Positions 53,155 to 61,709 of a stretch of 64,000 nt of DNA are shown in pieces. Where the stretch lies: the NCBI RefSeq assembly GCF_033170155.1, contig NZ_CP137079.1, positions 1,736,001 to 1,800,000 of the forward strand, given 5' to 3'. Each line of letters starts with the position of its first letter. Position 1 is the first letter of the stretch. Both the position numbers and the translations under genes were made by a program. A model generated the notes under the pieces. The model was not told the origin of the DNA and made no database searches. It saw only the letters and a program-made list of their open reading frames with translations. This DNA is from Raineyella sp. W15-4 (GTDB lineage Bacteria; Actinomycetota; Actinomycetes; Propionibacteriales; Propionibacteriaceae).

Positions 53155-54561
53155 TCAGAGATTGATCATGTGGCCGGCGATGCCCTCAGCGGCTTCCTTG
53201 AGCGTCTCGGAGAGGGTCGGGTGGGCGTGGATCGACCGGCCGATCTCCTCGGCGGTGAGGTCCCAGGTCTGGGCCAGGACGAGCTCGGGCAGCAGCTCGG
53301 TGACCTCCGGGCCGATCATGTGGGCACCGAGGATCTCGCCGTACGTCGCGTCGGCGACGATCTTGACGAAGCCGACCGTCTCTCCCATGCCGCGCGCCTT
53401 GCCGTTGGCGGAGAAGGGGAACTTCGAGACCTTGACGTCGTAGCCGAGCTCCTTGGCCTTCTCCTCGGTGTAGCCGAAGGCGGCGATCTGCGGCTGGCAG
53501 TAGGTGGCGTGCGGGATCATGTCGTAGTTGATCGGCATCGTCTCGGCACCGGCGATGGTCTCCGCCGCCACCACGCCCTGGGCCTCGGCGGTGTGGGCGA
53601 GCATCAGCTTGGCGGTGACGTCGCCGATCGCGTACACGCCGGGCACGTTGGTGCGCATGTAGTCGTCGATCTCGATCGCGCCGCGCTGGGTGAGCGCCAC
53701 ACCGGTGTTCTCCAGGCCGTACCCCTGGGTGCGGGGGGCGAAGCCGAAGGCCGACAGCATCCGGTCGGCCTCCAGGATCTGCTGTTCGCCGCCGGCCGCC
53801 GGCTCGACGGTGATCCGTACGCCGGTGCCGGTGTCCTCGACCTGCTTGACCGCGGTGCTCGTGAGGACCTTGATGCCGAGCTTCTTGTACGCCTTCTGCA
53901 GCTCCTTGCCGAGTTCGGCGTCCTCGACCGGGATCATCCGGTCCAGGTACTCGACGATGGTGACGTCGACACCGTACGAGTTGAGGACGTAGGCGAACTC
54001 GGTGCCGATCGCGCCGGCCCCGCCGATGATGATCTTCTGCGGCAGGCTGTCGGAGAGGATCAACTCCTCGTAGGTCAGCACATTGGCGGAGCGCTGCATG
54101 CCGGGCAGCATCCGGGTGACCGAACCGGTGTCGATGATGACGTTGTCCGCGGTGATCGTCTCGACCGAGCCGTCGTTCAGGGCGATCTCGAGGGTCTTGG
54201 CGTCCTTGAAGGTGCCCCAGCCGTCGTACTCCTTGACCTTGTTCTTCTTCATCAGGTAGTGCACACCGGCGGCGGACTTCGAGGCGACGTCGCGGGAGCG
54301 GCTGTAGGCCTTGCCGTAGTCGAGCCGCACCTCACCGTCGATGCTGAAGCCGAAGAGGTCGCGGTCATGGGTGAAGATGTGCGCGAGCTCCGCGTTGCGC
54401 AGCAGCGCCTTCGTCGGGATGCAGCCGACGTTGAGACAGACACCACCCCAGTACTTCTTCTCGACGATGGCGGCTGACAGGCCCAGCTGGGCGGCGCGGA
54501 TCGCCGCGGTGTACCCACCGGGCCCGGCGCCCAGGACAACGACGTCAAAGTGTGCGGTCAT
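53155..54561 (-). CDS. lpd: Dihydrolipoyl dehydrogenase
   Basis: A 468-residue flavoprotein disulfide reductase, the E3 component of 2-oxoacid dehydrogenase complexes. FAD motif [21 protein letters not shown] (residues 6-26), redox disulfide [16 protein letters not shown] near 40-53, NAD motif [13 protein letters not shown] near 175-187, second FAD motif [18 protein letters not shown] near 305, and the C-terminal His-Glu pair in [16 protein letters not shown] 54561 fits TAAGGT seven bases upstream. It diverges from the MurA-like gene. Confidence 0.95.
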   Translation of the reverse strand: MTAHFDVVVLGAGPGGYTAAIRAAQLGLSAAIVEKKYWGGVCLNVGCIPTKALLRNAELAHIFTHDRDLFGFSIDGEVRLDYGKAYSRSRDVASKSAAGVHYLMKKNKVKEYDGWGTFKDAKTLEIALNDGSVETITADNVIIDTGSVTRMLPGMQRSANVLTYEELILSDSLPQKIIIGGAGAIGTEFAYVLNSYGVDVTIVEYLDRMIPVEDAELGKELQKAYKKLGIKVLTSTAVKQVEDTGTGVRITVEPAAGGEQQILEADRMLSAFGFAPRTQGYGLENTGVALTQRGAIEIDDYMRTNVPGVYAIGDVTAKLMLAHTAEAQGVVAAETIAGAETMPINYDMIPHATYCQPQIAAFGYTEEKAKELGYDVKVSKFPFSANGKARGMGETVGFVKIVADATYGEILGAHMIGPEVTELLPELVLAQTWDLTAEEIGRSIHAHPTLSETLKEAAEGIAGHMINL

Positions 54562-54568
54562 GGCCTCA

Positions 54569-54574
54569 ACCTTA
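54569..54574 (-). promoter_or_regulatory. -10 element of lpd (leaderless arrangement)
   Basis: TAAGGT on the minus strand, 7 bases before the lpd ATG at 54561. Confidence 0.5.
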
Positions 54575-54730
54575 ACCAGCGAGCCCCTCCTCTGTCGTCG
54601 CGACCGCCGATCACGGACCAGGTTGTGGCACCGGGTGGCACGCGGGTCGCCAGGCCGGTCCACCCGCCGGTCGGCGGGCGCCGCGGAGGGGCTCGGACAG
54701 CGGCTCCGCGGCCCCGCCGGGACCGTGGGT

Positions 54731-54736
54731 TAGGCT
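54731..54736 (+). promoter_or_regulatory. -10 element of the XRE-MurA fusion gene (leaderless arrangement)
   Basis: TAGGCT lies exactly 6 bases before the GTG at 54743 and sets that start codon; without it the N-terminal HTH could be thought an artefact of frame choice. Confidence 0.55.
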
Positions 54737-54742
54737 GGAACG

Positions 54743-56302
54743 GTGACTTCTAGCTCCACCGCCTTGCAGATCGGCAAGATGATCCGCGACGCCCGTGAGC
54801 AGCGGGGACTGTCCGTGGACGCCCTCGCCGCCAAGCTGAACACCCAGTCCTCGGCCCTCGAGGAGGTGGAGAGCGGAGCGGTGACCGTGTCGATCGACCT
54901 GGTCAACCGGATCGCGCAGGCCTTGGAGGCCGGGCCCGGTGCCGAGGCGACCGAAGCCGTCCCGCAGCCCATGCATCCGATCAAGCCGACGCCGATGCAC
55001 CTCACCATCGAGGGCGGCCGGCGGCTGAGCGGGGCGATCGACGTACGTTCCTCCAAGAACGCGGCGGTCGCGCTGCTGTGCGCCTCGCTGCTCAACCGGG
55101 GTCGTACGGTGCTGCGCAAGATCGCCAAGATCGAGGAGGTCAACCGGATCTGCGAGGTGCTGATCAGCATCGGCTACCGGATCTCCTGGATCAACGAGAC
55201 CGATCTGGAGCTGATCCGCCCCGAGGAGCTGGACCTGGACCGGATGGACGTCACCGCGGCCCGGCGGACGCGGTCCATCATCATGTTCTTCGCTCCGCTG
55301 ATGCACTTCTACCCCGAGTTCAAGGTGCCCTACGCCGGCGGCTGCGACCTCGGGGCGCGCACCATCGAACCGCACCTGCAGGTGCTGCGGCACTTCGGGC
55401 TCGACGTGCTGGCCACCGAGGGCTTCTACCGGTGCACCGCGGAGGACGTGCACGCCCCGGAGCGGGCCGTCGTGCTGACCGAGCGCGGCGACACTGTCAC
55501 CGAGAACGCCCTGATGGCCGCCGCGATGGTGGCGGGGCCGGTGACGATCCGGAACGCCTCACCGAACTACATGGTCCAGGACCTGTGCTTCTTCCTGGAG
55601 AAGCTCGGGGTCCGGATCGACGGGGTGGGCACCACCACGCTGGTCGTCCACGGCGTCGGCGAGATCAACGCCGACGTGGAGTACTACCCCTCCGAGGACC
55701 CGATCGAGGCGATGAGCCTGATCACCGCGGCGATCGTGACGAAGTCGGAGCTGACCATCCAGCGGGCGCCGATCGAGTTCCTCGAGATCGAGCTGGCCAT
55801 CCTGGAGGAGATGGGCCTCGACTTCACCGTCACCGACGAGTACCGGGCCGACAACGGCCGGACCCGGCTGGTCGACATCACCGTCCGCCCCTCGACGCTG
55901 AAGGCGCCGATCGACAAGATCCACCCGATGCCGTTCCCCGGACTCAACATCGACAACCTGCCGTTCTTCGCGGTGATCGCCGCCGAGGCCCAGGGCCAGA
56001 CGCTGATCCACGACTGGGTGTACGAGAACCGGGCCATCCACCTGCTCGACCTGGCCAAGATCGGCGGCAACATCCAGCTGCTCGATCCGCACCGGCTGAT
56101 CGTCAACGGCCCGACGAAGTGGCGCGGCCGGGAGGTCACCTGTCCCCCGGCGCTGCGCCCGGGCGTGTGCCTGCTGCTGGCGATGCTCGGCGCGAAGGGC
56201 GAGTCGGTGCTCCGCGACGTCTACGTCATCAACCGCGGCTACGAGGACCTGCCGAACCGGCTGAACGCGCTGGGCGCCAACGTCCGGGTCACCACCGGCT
56301 AG
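54743..56302 (+). CDS. XRE helix-turn-helix/MurA (UDP-GlcNAc enolpyruvyl transferase) fusion
   Basis: A 519-residue protein. Residues about 8-62 (IGKMIRDAREQRGLSVDALA through SIDLVNRIAQALEA) are a complete XRE/Cro-type helix-turn-helix; after a short linker residues about 84-519 are MurA, the first committed enzyme of peptidoglycan synthesis. SKNA at 104-107 supplies the substrate Lys-Asn, and GGCDLGARTIEPH has the catalytic Cys201. The C-terminal domain reads PFPGLNIDNLPFFAVIAAEA where the usual GFPTDMQ motif is, so it diverges at the active-site aspartate. GTG 54743 is fixed by the -10 element. A regulatory or substrate-shifted paralogue is possible. Confidence 0.88.
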   Translation: MTSSSTALQIGKMIRDAREQRGLSVDALAAKLNTQSSALEEVESGAVTVSIDLVNRIAQALEAGPGAEATEAVPQPMHPIKPTPMHLTIEGGRRLSGAIDVRSSKNAAVALLCASLLNRGRTVLRKIAKIEEVNRICEVLISIGYRISWINETDLELIRPEELDLDRMDVTAARRTRSIIMFFAPLMHFYPEFKVPYAGGCDLGARTIEPHLQVLRHFGLDVLATEGFYRCTAEDVHAPERAVVLTERGDTVTENALMAAAMVAGPVTIRNASPNYMVQDLCFFLEKLGVRIDGVGTTTLVVHGVGEINADVEYYPSEDPIEAMSLITAAIVTKSELTIQRAPIEFLEIELAILEEMGLDFTVTDEYRADNGRTRLVDITVRPSTLKAPIDKIHPMPFPGLNIDNLPFFAVIAAEAQGQTLIHDWVYENRAIHLLDLAKIGGNIQLLDPHRLIVNGPTKWRGREVTCPPALRPGVCLLLAMLGAKGESVLRDVYVINRGYEDLPNRLNALGANVRVTTG

Positions 56303-56362
56303 TCGTCCGGCTCCCGGCCGCATCGTGTCTCGGGACCGGACACCCCGCCGGGGTGCGGCACC

Positions 56363-57226
56363 ATGGAGCGCATGACCTCGATCCTGTCCATCCAGTCCTC
56401 CGTCGCGTACGGCCACGCCGGCAACAGCGCGGCGGCCTTCCCGCTGATGCGGATGGGCATCGAGGTCTACCCGGTGCTCACCGTGCACTTCTCCAACCAC
56501 ACCGGCTACGGCGCCTGGCGCGGCCCGCTGCTGGACCCCGCCGACGTCCTCGACGTGGTCCGCGGGATCGACGAGCGGGGTGCCCTGGCCGGCTGTGACG
56601 CGCTGCTGTCGGGCTACCTGGGCAACGGCGCCACCGGCGCGACGGTGTTGGCCGCGGCCGAACTGCTCCGGGAACGCAACCCCGACGCCGTGTGGTGCTG
56701 CGATCCGGTGATGGGTGACGTCGGGCGCGGGTTCTTCGTCCGCGACGACGTCCCGCCGATGTTCCGCGACCGGGTGGTGCCGATGGCCCAGGTCCTCACC
56801 CCGAACCACTTCGAGCTCGACCACCTGGTGGGCCGCGAGACCCACACGCTCGACGAGATCCTGGCGGCGGTCGACGAGCTGCGCTCCCGCGGGCCACGGA
56901 CCGTGCTGGTCACCTCGATGGTGAGCACCGAGACCGACCCGTCGACCGTGCAGCTGCTCGCGGTCGACGACGCGGGTGCCTACCTCGTCACCACCCCGAA
57001 GCTGGACGCCTACTTCGTCGGCTCGGGCGACGTCACCTCGGCGATCTTCCTCGCCCACCTGCTCGGCACCGGCTCGGCCCGTTCGGCGGTGGAGAACACC
57101 GCCGCGGCGATGTTCGGCCTGCTGCACCGCACCCGGGAGCTGGGTCGGGCGGAGCTGGCGCTGGTCGACGCCCAGGACGAGTTCGTCGCCCCGGCGTGGA
57201 CCTTCACCGCCGACCGGCTGCGCTGA
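56363..57226 (+). CDS. pdxY: Pyridoxal kinase
   Basis: A 287-residue ribokinase-fold kinase that phosphorylates pyridoxal for vitamin B6 salvage. PdxY signatures are SILSIQSSVAYGHAGNSAAAFPL at the N-terminus, FSNHTGYGAWRG near 44, VWCCDPVMGD near 111 and the anion-hole/catalytic GSGDVTSAIFLAHLLG near 218-233 with Asp224. ATG 56363 or 56372 can start it; the second gives the more usual N-terminus. Confidence 0.93.
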   Translation: MERMTSILSIQSSVAYGHAGNSAAAFPLMRMGIEVYPVLTVHFSNHTGYGAWRGPLLDPADVLDVVRGIDERGALAGCDALLSGYLGNGATGATVLAAAELLRERNPDAVWCCDPVMGDVGRGFFVRDDVPPMFRDRVVPMAQVLTPNHFELDHLVGRETHTLDEILAAVDELRSRGPRTVLVTSMVSTETDPSTVQLLAVDDAGAYLVTTPKLDAYFVGSGDVTSAIFLAHLLGTGSARSAVENTAAAMFGLLHRTRELGRAELALVDAQDEFVAPAWTFTADRLR

Positions 57227-57318
57227 TCACCTGCGCGGCCCGACGTCCACGCTGCCGAGCCGTCCCCGACCCGGTGCGGTGTCACCCGTTGGTCACCTGA
57301 CTCTGCTGGGATGGCCCC

Positions 57319-58167
57319 ATGTCCGTCAGTGATCTGCCGTTCTTCTCCCCGCCGTTCCTCGCCCTGGCGCACCGCGGGGGATCCACGTACGCTCCCAACG
57401 TCGGCCGGGAGAACAGCCTGCACGCCTTCGGGGAGGCCGTTGCCCTGGGCTACACCCACGTCGAGACCGACGTGCACGCGACGCACGACGGCGTCCTGGT
57501 GGCCTTCCACGACGACCGGCTGGACCGGGTGACGGACCGCGCCGGGGTGATCGCCGAGCTGGACCACGCCGAGGTGGCCCAGGCCCGGATCGGCGGGATC
57601 GAGCCGATCCCCACCCTGGACGAGGTGTTCGAGGCGTTCCCGGACACCTTCTTCAACATCGATCTCAAGGCCGACGGGGCCGTCCGGCCGCTGCTGGCGG
57701 TGATCAACCGGCATCGGGCCCAGCAGCGGGTGAACGTCGCGTCCTTCTCCGCCCGCCGGCTGCACGACTTCCGCCGGCTCGCCGGCAGCCAGATCTCCAC
57801 CTCGGTCAGCCCACTGGGCGTCGCCTGGTTCCGGATGGTCCCGACCCTGCCCCGGCTGCTGTCCGTCCCCGGCAACGTGCTGCAGGTGCCGCACTGGACG
57901 CCGCTGCCGCGGACCGTGGGGGCTCTCCCGGCCGGCCTGCTCGACCTGGCCCGGCACGACATCCGGGGCGACGAGGTGCGGGTGGTCACCCGCGGTCTGG
58001 TGGACGCCGTCCACGCGGCGGGCAAGAAGCTGCACGTCTGGACGATCGACGATCCGGTGGAGATGGCTGAGCTGATCGAGCTGGGGGTCGACGGGCTGGT
58101 CAGTGATCGGATCGACGTCCTCAAGGACGTCCTGGTGGAGCGGGGGCTGTGGCATGGCCGGGACTGA
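57319..58167 (+). CDS. Glycerophosphodiester phosphodiesterase
   Basis: A 282-residue GDPD/PI-PLC-fold enzyme that releases glycerol-3-phosphate from glycerophosphodiesters. The active-site block is ALAHRGGS(T)YAPN with REN (residues 15-34; H-R and E), then ETDVHATHDGVLVAFHDD (52-69) with its catalytic His and metal acids. There is no signal peptide, so it is cytoplasmic. TGGGAT lies six bases before the ATG. Its stop overlaps the start of the MFS gene by 14 bases. Confidence 0.92.
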   Translation: MSVSDLPFFSPPFLALAHRGGSTYAPNVGRENSLHAFGEAVALGYTHVETDVHATHDGVLVAFHDDRLDRVTDRAGVIAELDHAEVAQARIGGIEPIPTLDEVFEAFPDTFFNIDLKADGAVRPLLAVINRHRAQQRVNVASFSARRLHDFRRLAGSQISTSVSPLGVAWFRMVPTLPRLLSVPGNVLQVPHWTPLPRTVGALPAGLLDLARHDIRGDEVRVVTRGLVDAVHAAGKKLHVWTIDDPVEMAELIELGVDGLVSDRIDVLKDVLVERGLWHGRD

Positions 58168-59515
58168 GATCGGGATCGAGCCGGGCACGCGCCGCCCGCT
58201 CCACGCACGGTTCGGACGGCGGGCCCGGATCTGGTCCTGGGTGTCGTACGACTGGGGCTCCTCCGCGTTCGCCTCGGTGATCGTGACGTTCGTCTTCGCG
58301 ACCTACCTGACCGGGACGGTGGCCGCGAAGGACGGAGCGATCAGCGGCCCCACCGCGCTGAGCATCTCCACCGCGGTCGCCGGGGCGATCATCGCCCTGA
58401 CCGCACCCATCATGGGCCAGCGGGCCGACGGCGGTGGGCTGCGCCGCAGCCTCGGGATGTGGACCGCAGTGGTGATCGCCGCCACCGCCGCGATGTTCGC
58501 CATCCGACCGGAACCCTCCTATCTGGTCGCCGGCCTGGTGCTGCTGGGCATCGGCACGGTGGCCACCGAGTTCGGCAACGTGTCGTACTACGCGATGCTC
58601 AAGCAGGTGTCCGAGGACGAGGACATGGGCCGGATCTCCGGCCTGGGCTGGGCGATGGGCTACACCGGCAGCATCTTCCTGCTGCTGTTCGCCTACTTCG
58701 GGTTCATCGCCAAGGGCAACTGGTTCGGGGTGCCCGCCACCGATGGGCTGGGCGTCCGGATCGTCTGCCTGCTCGTCGCGGTCTGGTACCTCGTCTTCGC
58801 CATCCCGGTGCTGCTCGCCGTGCCCGACCCGCACGCCGGTCCGCGCCCCACCCGGACCGGCGTCATCGCCTCCTACCGGCGGCTCATCGGCGACGTCCGC
58901 GACCTGTGGCACGCCGACCCTGATGCCGTCCGCTTCCTGATCGCCTCGGCGATCTACCGCGACGGCCTGGCCGCGGTGTTCACCTTCGGGGCGGTGCTCG
59001 CGGTCAGCGTGTACGGCATGCCGGCGAGCGCGGTGCTCCTCTTCGGCGTCGCGGCCAACATCGTCGCCGCGGTCGGGGCCGGTGCGGGCGGATTGCTGGA
59101 GGACCGTCTCGGGGCCCGGCCGGTGATCCTGGGCTGCATCATCGGTCTGGTCGGGTCGGCCACGGTGCTGCTGTTCGTCCATGGCCTCGGCCTGTTCTGG
59201 GTCTTCGGTCTGGCCCTGTGTCTCTTCGTCGGCCCGGCGCAGTCGTCGTCCCGTTCGATGATGGCCCGGATGGCGCCGGCGGAACGCCAGGGCCAGATGT
59301 TCGGCCTCTACACCACCTCCGGCCGGGCGGTGTCGTTCCTCTCCCCTGCGCTGTTCGCGCTGTTCGCCGGCGTCACCCACCAGGACCGCTGGGGCATCGT
59401 GGCGATCATCCTGGTCCTCGCCGTGGGCGCGCTGCTGTTGTTGCAGGTGCCGGCCGCCAAGGGGAGGTCCGGCGCGGTCTTGGCCCGGACCGCTAGTCTG
59501 GACGACGACCGGTAG
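58154..59515 (+). CDS. UMF1/Atg22-like MFS transporter
   Basis: A 453-residue permease with twelve hydrophobic helices. The family block is SWVSYDWGSSAFASVIVTFVF at residues 26-46, followed by SYYAMLKQVSEDEDMGRIS near 150 and GWAMGYTG; a GPAQSSSRSMMARMAPAERQGQMFGLY stretch near 365 is typical of UMF1 members, related to vacuolar amino-acid effluxers. Substrate unknown. ATG 58154 overlaps the phosphodiesterase gene, pointing to co-transcription and perhaps handling of its product. Confidence 0.88.
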   Translation: MAGTEIGIEPGTRRPLHARFGRRARIWSWVSYDWGSSAFASVIVTFVFATYLTGTVAAKDGAISGPTALSISTAVAGAIIALTAPIMGQRADGGGLRRSLGMWTAVVIAATAAMFAIRPEPSYLVAGLVLLGIGTVATEFGNVSYYAMLKQVSEDEDMGRISGLGWAMGYTGSIFLLLFAYFGFIAKGNWFGVPATDGLGVRIVCLLVAVWYLVFAIPVLLAVPDPHAGPRPTRTGVIASYRRLIGDVRDLWHADPDAVRFLIASAIYRDGLAAVFTFGAVLAVSVYGMPASAVLLFGVAANIVAAVGAGAGGLLEDRLGARPVILGCIIGLVGSATVLLFVHGLGLFWVFGLALCLFVGPAQSSSRSMMARMAPAERQGQMFGLYTTSGRAVSFLSPALFALFAGVTHQDRWGIVAIILVLAVGALLLLQVPAAKGRSGAVLARTASLDDDR

Positions 59516-59527
59516 ACCATGGGCGGG

Positions 59528-59553
59528 GGAACAACCGCGCCCTCGTACGCGTT
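59528..59553 (+). promoter_or_regulatory. Sigma-R/SigH-type promoter of rbpA
   Basis: GGAAC at 59528-59532, an 18-base spacer and GTT at 59551-59553, an exact match in sequence and spacing to the GGAAT/C-N18-GTT consensus of the thiol-stress ECF sigma factor. In Streptomyces rbpA is a known sigma-R target, so the position supports this call. Confidence 0.6.
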
Positions 59554-59587
59554 GACCGGTCGCGCCAGCAATCCTAGGAGGTAGCAC

Positions 59588-59977
59588 ATGGCTGATCGTT
59601 CTCTGCGCGGATCCGGCCTCGGGTCCAAGAGTTTCGAGGACGAGGTGGGTGTGGACTTCGCCCCGCGCCAGGAAGTGGGCTTCGACTGCCCCCAGGGACA
59701 CCACTTCGAGCTGACCTTCGCCGAGGAGGCCGAACTGCCGACCGTGTGGGAGTGCCCGCGGTGCGGTCAGGAGGCCAAGCGGTCCGACGGCGTCGAGCCC
59801 GAGGTGAAGGAGGCGAAGCCTCCGCGTACGCACTGGGACATGCTCCTGGAGCGTCGCTCGCTCGCCGATCTGGAGGAACTCCTCTCGGAGCGGCTGGAGG
59901 AGGTCCGGACCACCGGTGCGATCAGCACCGACGAGTACATGCGCCGGACCACCCCGCCGTCGAAGAAGCACCGCTGA
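59588..59977 (+). CDS. rbpA: RNA polymerase-binding protein RbpA
   Basis: A 129-residue actinobacterial transcription factor that binds RNA polymerase and the principal sigma factor to stabilise open complexes. The RbpA core domain is at about residues 25-75 with the zinc/beta-barrel cysteines in FDCPQGHHFELTF and WECPRCGQEA, followed by the basic linker and the C-terminal sigma-interaction domain (RTHWDMLLERRSLADLEELL). AGGAGG precedes the ATG by seven bases. A sigma-R-type promoter lies upstream, and a hairpin terminator downstream. Confidence 0.96.
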   Translation: MADRSLRGSGLGSKSFEDEVGVDFAPRQEVGFDCPQGHHFELTFAEEAELPTVWECPRCGQEAKRSDGVEPEVKEAKPPRTHWDMLLERRSLADLEELLSERLEEVRTTGAISTDEYMRRTTPPSKKHR

Positions 59978-60001
59978 CCCGGTGCCGACCGGCACTGCAG
60001 C

Positions 60002-60029
60002 GAGCCCCGGACCATCCGGTCCGGGGCTC
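60002..60029. terminator. Hairpin terminator between rbpA and ppm1
   Basis: Perfect 12-base-pair stem (GAGCCCCGGACC and its complement) with loop ATCC between two convergent genes. No T-run; probably works for both. Confidence 0.7.
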
Positions 60030-60087
60030 CGTCATGTCAGGGCTCCCGTCAGTCAGGACTCGGCAGGTCAGGCTCGGTCACGCGACC

Positions 60088-60903
60088 TCAGGCGGCGGGG
60101 GTGACGCCGCGCGGGCCCCTGCCGATCAGCCGCCGCAGCTGCGCGCCGCGCCGCTTCAGCCCCCAGGCGGTGGTCCGGGCCAGCGACTCGAAGAAGATGC
60201 TCCGGTCCAGCTTCGACTCACCGTACTGGCGCTCCTCGAAGGTGATCGGCACCTCGACCACGGAGTGACCGGTTTCGAGGGTGTTGATCGTCATGTCGGT
60301 CTGGAAGAAATAGCCGGCTGCGGCGATGTTGTCCAGACCGATGTCGCGCAGCGTCTGGGCCCGGAACACGTTGTAGCCCCCGGTGACGTCCTTGACGCGT
60401 ACGCCCAGCAGGATCCGGGTGTAGAGGTTGCCGGCCCGGGAGAGGTACTCGCGCGACTTCGGCCAGTTCACCACCGTGCCACCCGGCACCCACCGGGACC
60501 CCTTGACCATGTCGGCGCGGTCGAGCGCCGCCAGCAGCCGGGGCAGTTCCTCCGGGCGGTGCGACCCGTCGGCGTCCATCTCCACCAGGACGTCGAAGCC
60601 CTGCTCCAGCCCCCACCGGAAGGCGGCGACGTACGCCGCCGCCAAGCCCTCCTTGCCCCGGCGGTGCAGCACGTGGATCCGGCTGTCCGCGCCCGCCAGG
60701 CGATCGGCGATGTCGCCGGTGCCGTCCGGGGAGTTGTCGTCCACCACGACCACATCGGCCGACGGGACGGCGGCACGCAGCCGGCCGACGATCGACTCGA
60801 TGTTCTGGGCTTCGTTGTAGGTGGGGATGCAGACCAGGACCTTGCGATCAGACCCTCCCGGGATCTGCTGGGCGGTGCTGGTCCGGGTGGTGGGTTGCGT
60901 CAT
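60088..60903 (-). CDS. ppm1: Polyprenol monophosphomannose synthase
   Basis: A 271-residue GT2 enzyme that transfers mannose from GDP-mannose to polyprenyl phosphate, making the lipid-linked mannose donor for extracytoplasmic mannosylation. Motifs: CIPTYNEAQNIESIV (residues 25-39), VVVDDNSPDGTGDIADRL (52-69), EMDADGSHRPEELPRLL (108-124; the DAD metal site), and GYFFQTDMTINTLETG with QYGESKLDRS near 220-229. The C-terminal lipid-anchor membrane domain of fused mycobacterial Ppm1/Lnt is absent; in many genera the two are separate. Neighbouring rbpA is a conserved actinobacterial arrangement. Confidence 0.93.
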   Translation of the reverse strand: MTQPTTRTSTAQQIPGGSDRKVLVCIPTYNEAQNIESIVGRLRAAVPSADVVVVDDNSPDGTGDIADRLAGADSRIHVLHRRGKEGLAAAYVAAFRWGLEQGFDVLVEMDADGSHRPEELPRLLAALDRADMVKGSRWVPGGTVVNWPKSREYLSRAGNLYTRILLGVRVKDVTGGYNVFRAQTLRDIGLDNIAAAGYFFQTDMTINTLETGHSVVEVPITFEERQYGESKLDRSIFFESLARTTAWGLKRRGAQLRRLIGRGPRGVTPAA

Positions 60904-60912
60904 CGTCGTCTG

Positions 60913-61533
60913 TCATTCCTCGTTGTGGTCGGTTGCGGTGTGGTCGGTGGCGGCCTGAGTGCGCGACCGCAGCTCCGCGGCGCGCTTCTCGATCTGTTCC
61001 CGAGCATCCCGCGTCCACCGCAGCCAGGTCTCCTGGAGGTCCCGCAGTCCTGCCCTGGGATCGAGCTCGGGGCGGTCGGGCACCTCGGCCACCTGGGTGC
61101 CCCACGGCGTCGGCGGCTCCGGCAGCGGATTCGCCACCACCACCGTCGCGTTCGCCCGGGCGACCACCAGCGGTCGCTCCAGCACGTACGAGGCGGTGGG
61201 GGGCAGCTTCGGATTGTCCTCGTCGAGGCGCTGCGCCTCCCGACAGGTCACCCTGGCCTCCATCCCCAACTCGCGGCTGGTGCTGCCGACGCCCACGACG
61301 ACGGCCTCGACCTCCAGCACGTCGCCCGCATAGATCGGGGCGAGGAAGTCGATCTCGTCGTACGCCACGATGGCGCCCTCGTCGGCATCGGTGCGGATGC
61401 ACACCTCGGTGGCCGCATCGGAGAGCAACGACATCGTGTACGAATGATCGACCTGGCTGCCCGAGTAGTGGGTGTGGTTGTGGCCGACGTACCGACTGTG
61501 GGTGACGGTGAGGCCGATGCGGGGATCGCTCAT
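60913..61533 (-). CDS. Hotdog-fold protein of the thioesterase/beta-aminoacyl-CoA ammonia-lyase type
   Basis: A 206-residue protein whose first 130 residues are a hotdog domain: GHNHTHYSGSQVDHSYTMSL with the acyl-CoA-binding His, SDAATEVCIRTDADEG and AYDEIDFLAPIYAGDVLEVE followed by GVGSTSRELGMEARV. These blocks are closer to the 3-aminobutyryl-CoA/beta-alanyl-CoA ammonia-lyases than to classical thioesterases. The remaining about 75 residues are a charged helical tail. It lies 9 bases upstream of ppm1 on the same strand, probably by chance of packing; no amino-acid fermentation genes are adjacent. Confidence 0.75.
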   Translation of the reverse strand: MSDPRIGLTVTHSRYVGHNHTHYSGSQVDHSYTMSLLSDAATEVCIRTDADEGAIVAYDEIDFLAPIYAGDVLEVEAVVVGVGSTSRELGMEARVTCREAQRLDEDNPKLPPTASYVLERPLVVARANATVVVANPLPEPPTPWGTQVAEVPDRPELDPRAGLRDLQETWLRWTRDAREQIEKRAAELRSRTQAATDHTATDHNEE

Positions 61534-61697
61534 GGCACCACGATACCGGTCGTCACCGCGGCGTCCGGTCCGGCTCTCCGGGAGGGATCGTCTGCACGGA
61601 CAGGTCGCGCGGTCGCCGCCTCGGCGCGCTCCTCGGGGCCGATCCGGTGGGCCCGCCGCGATGGATCAGTGGGCTGACGGGAGGTGCTCGCGGGCGG

Positions 61698-61703
61698 CAG
61701 GAT
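61698..61703 (+). promoter_or_regulatory. -10-like element of the 5'-3' exonuclease gene
   Basis: CAGGAT lies exactly 6 bases before the ATG at 61710, with no ribosome-binding site. Confidence 0.35.
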
Positions 61704-61709
61704 GGGCCC

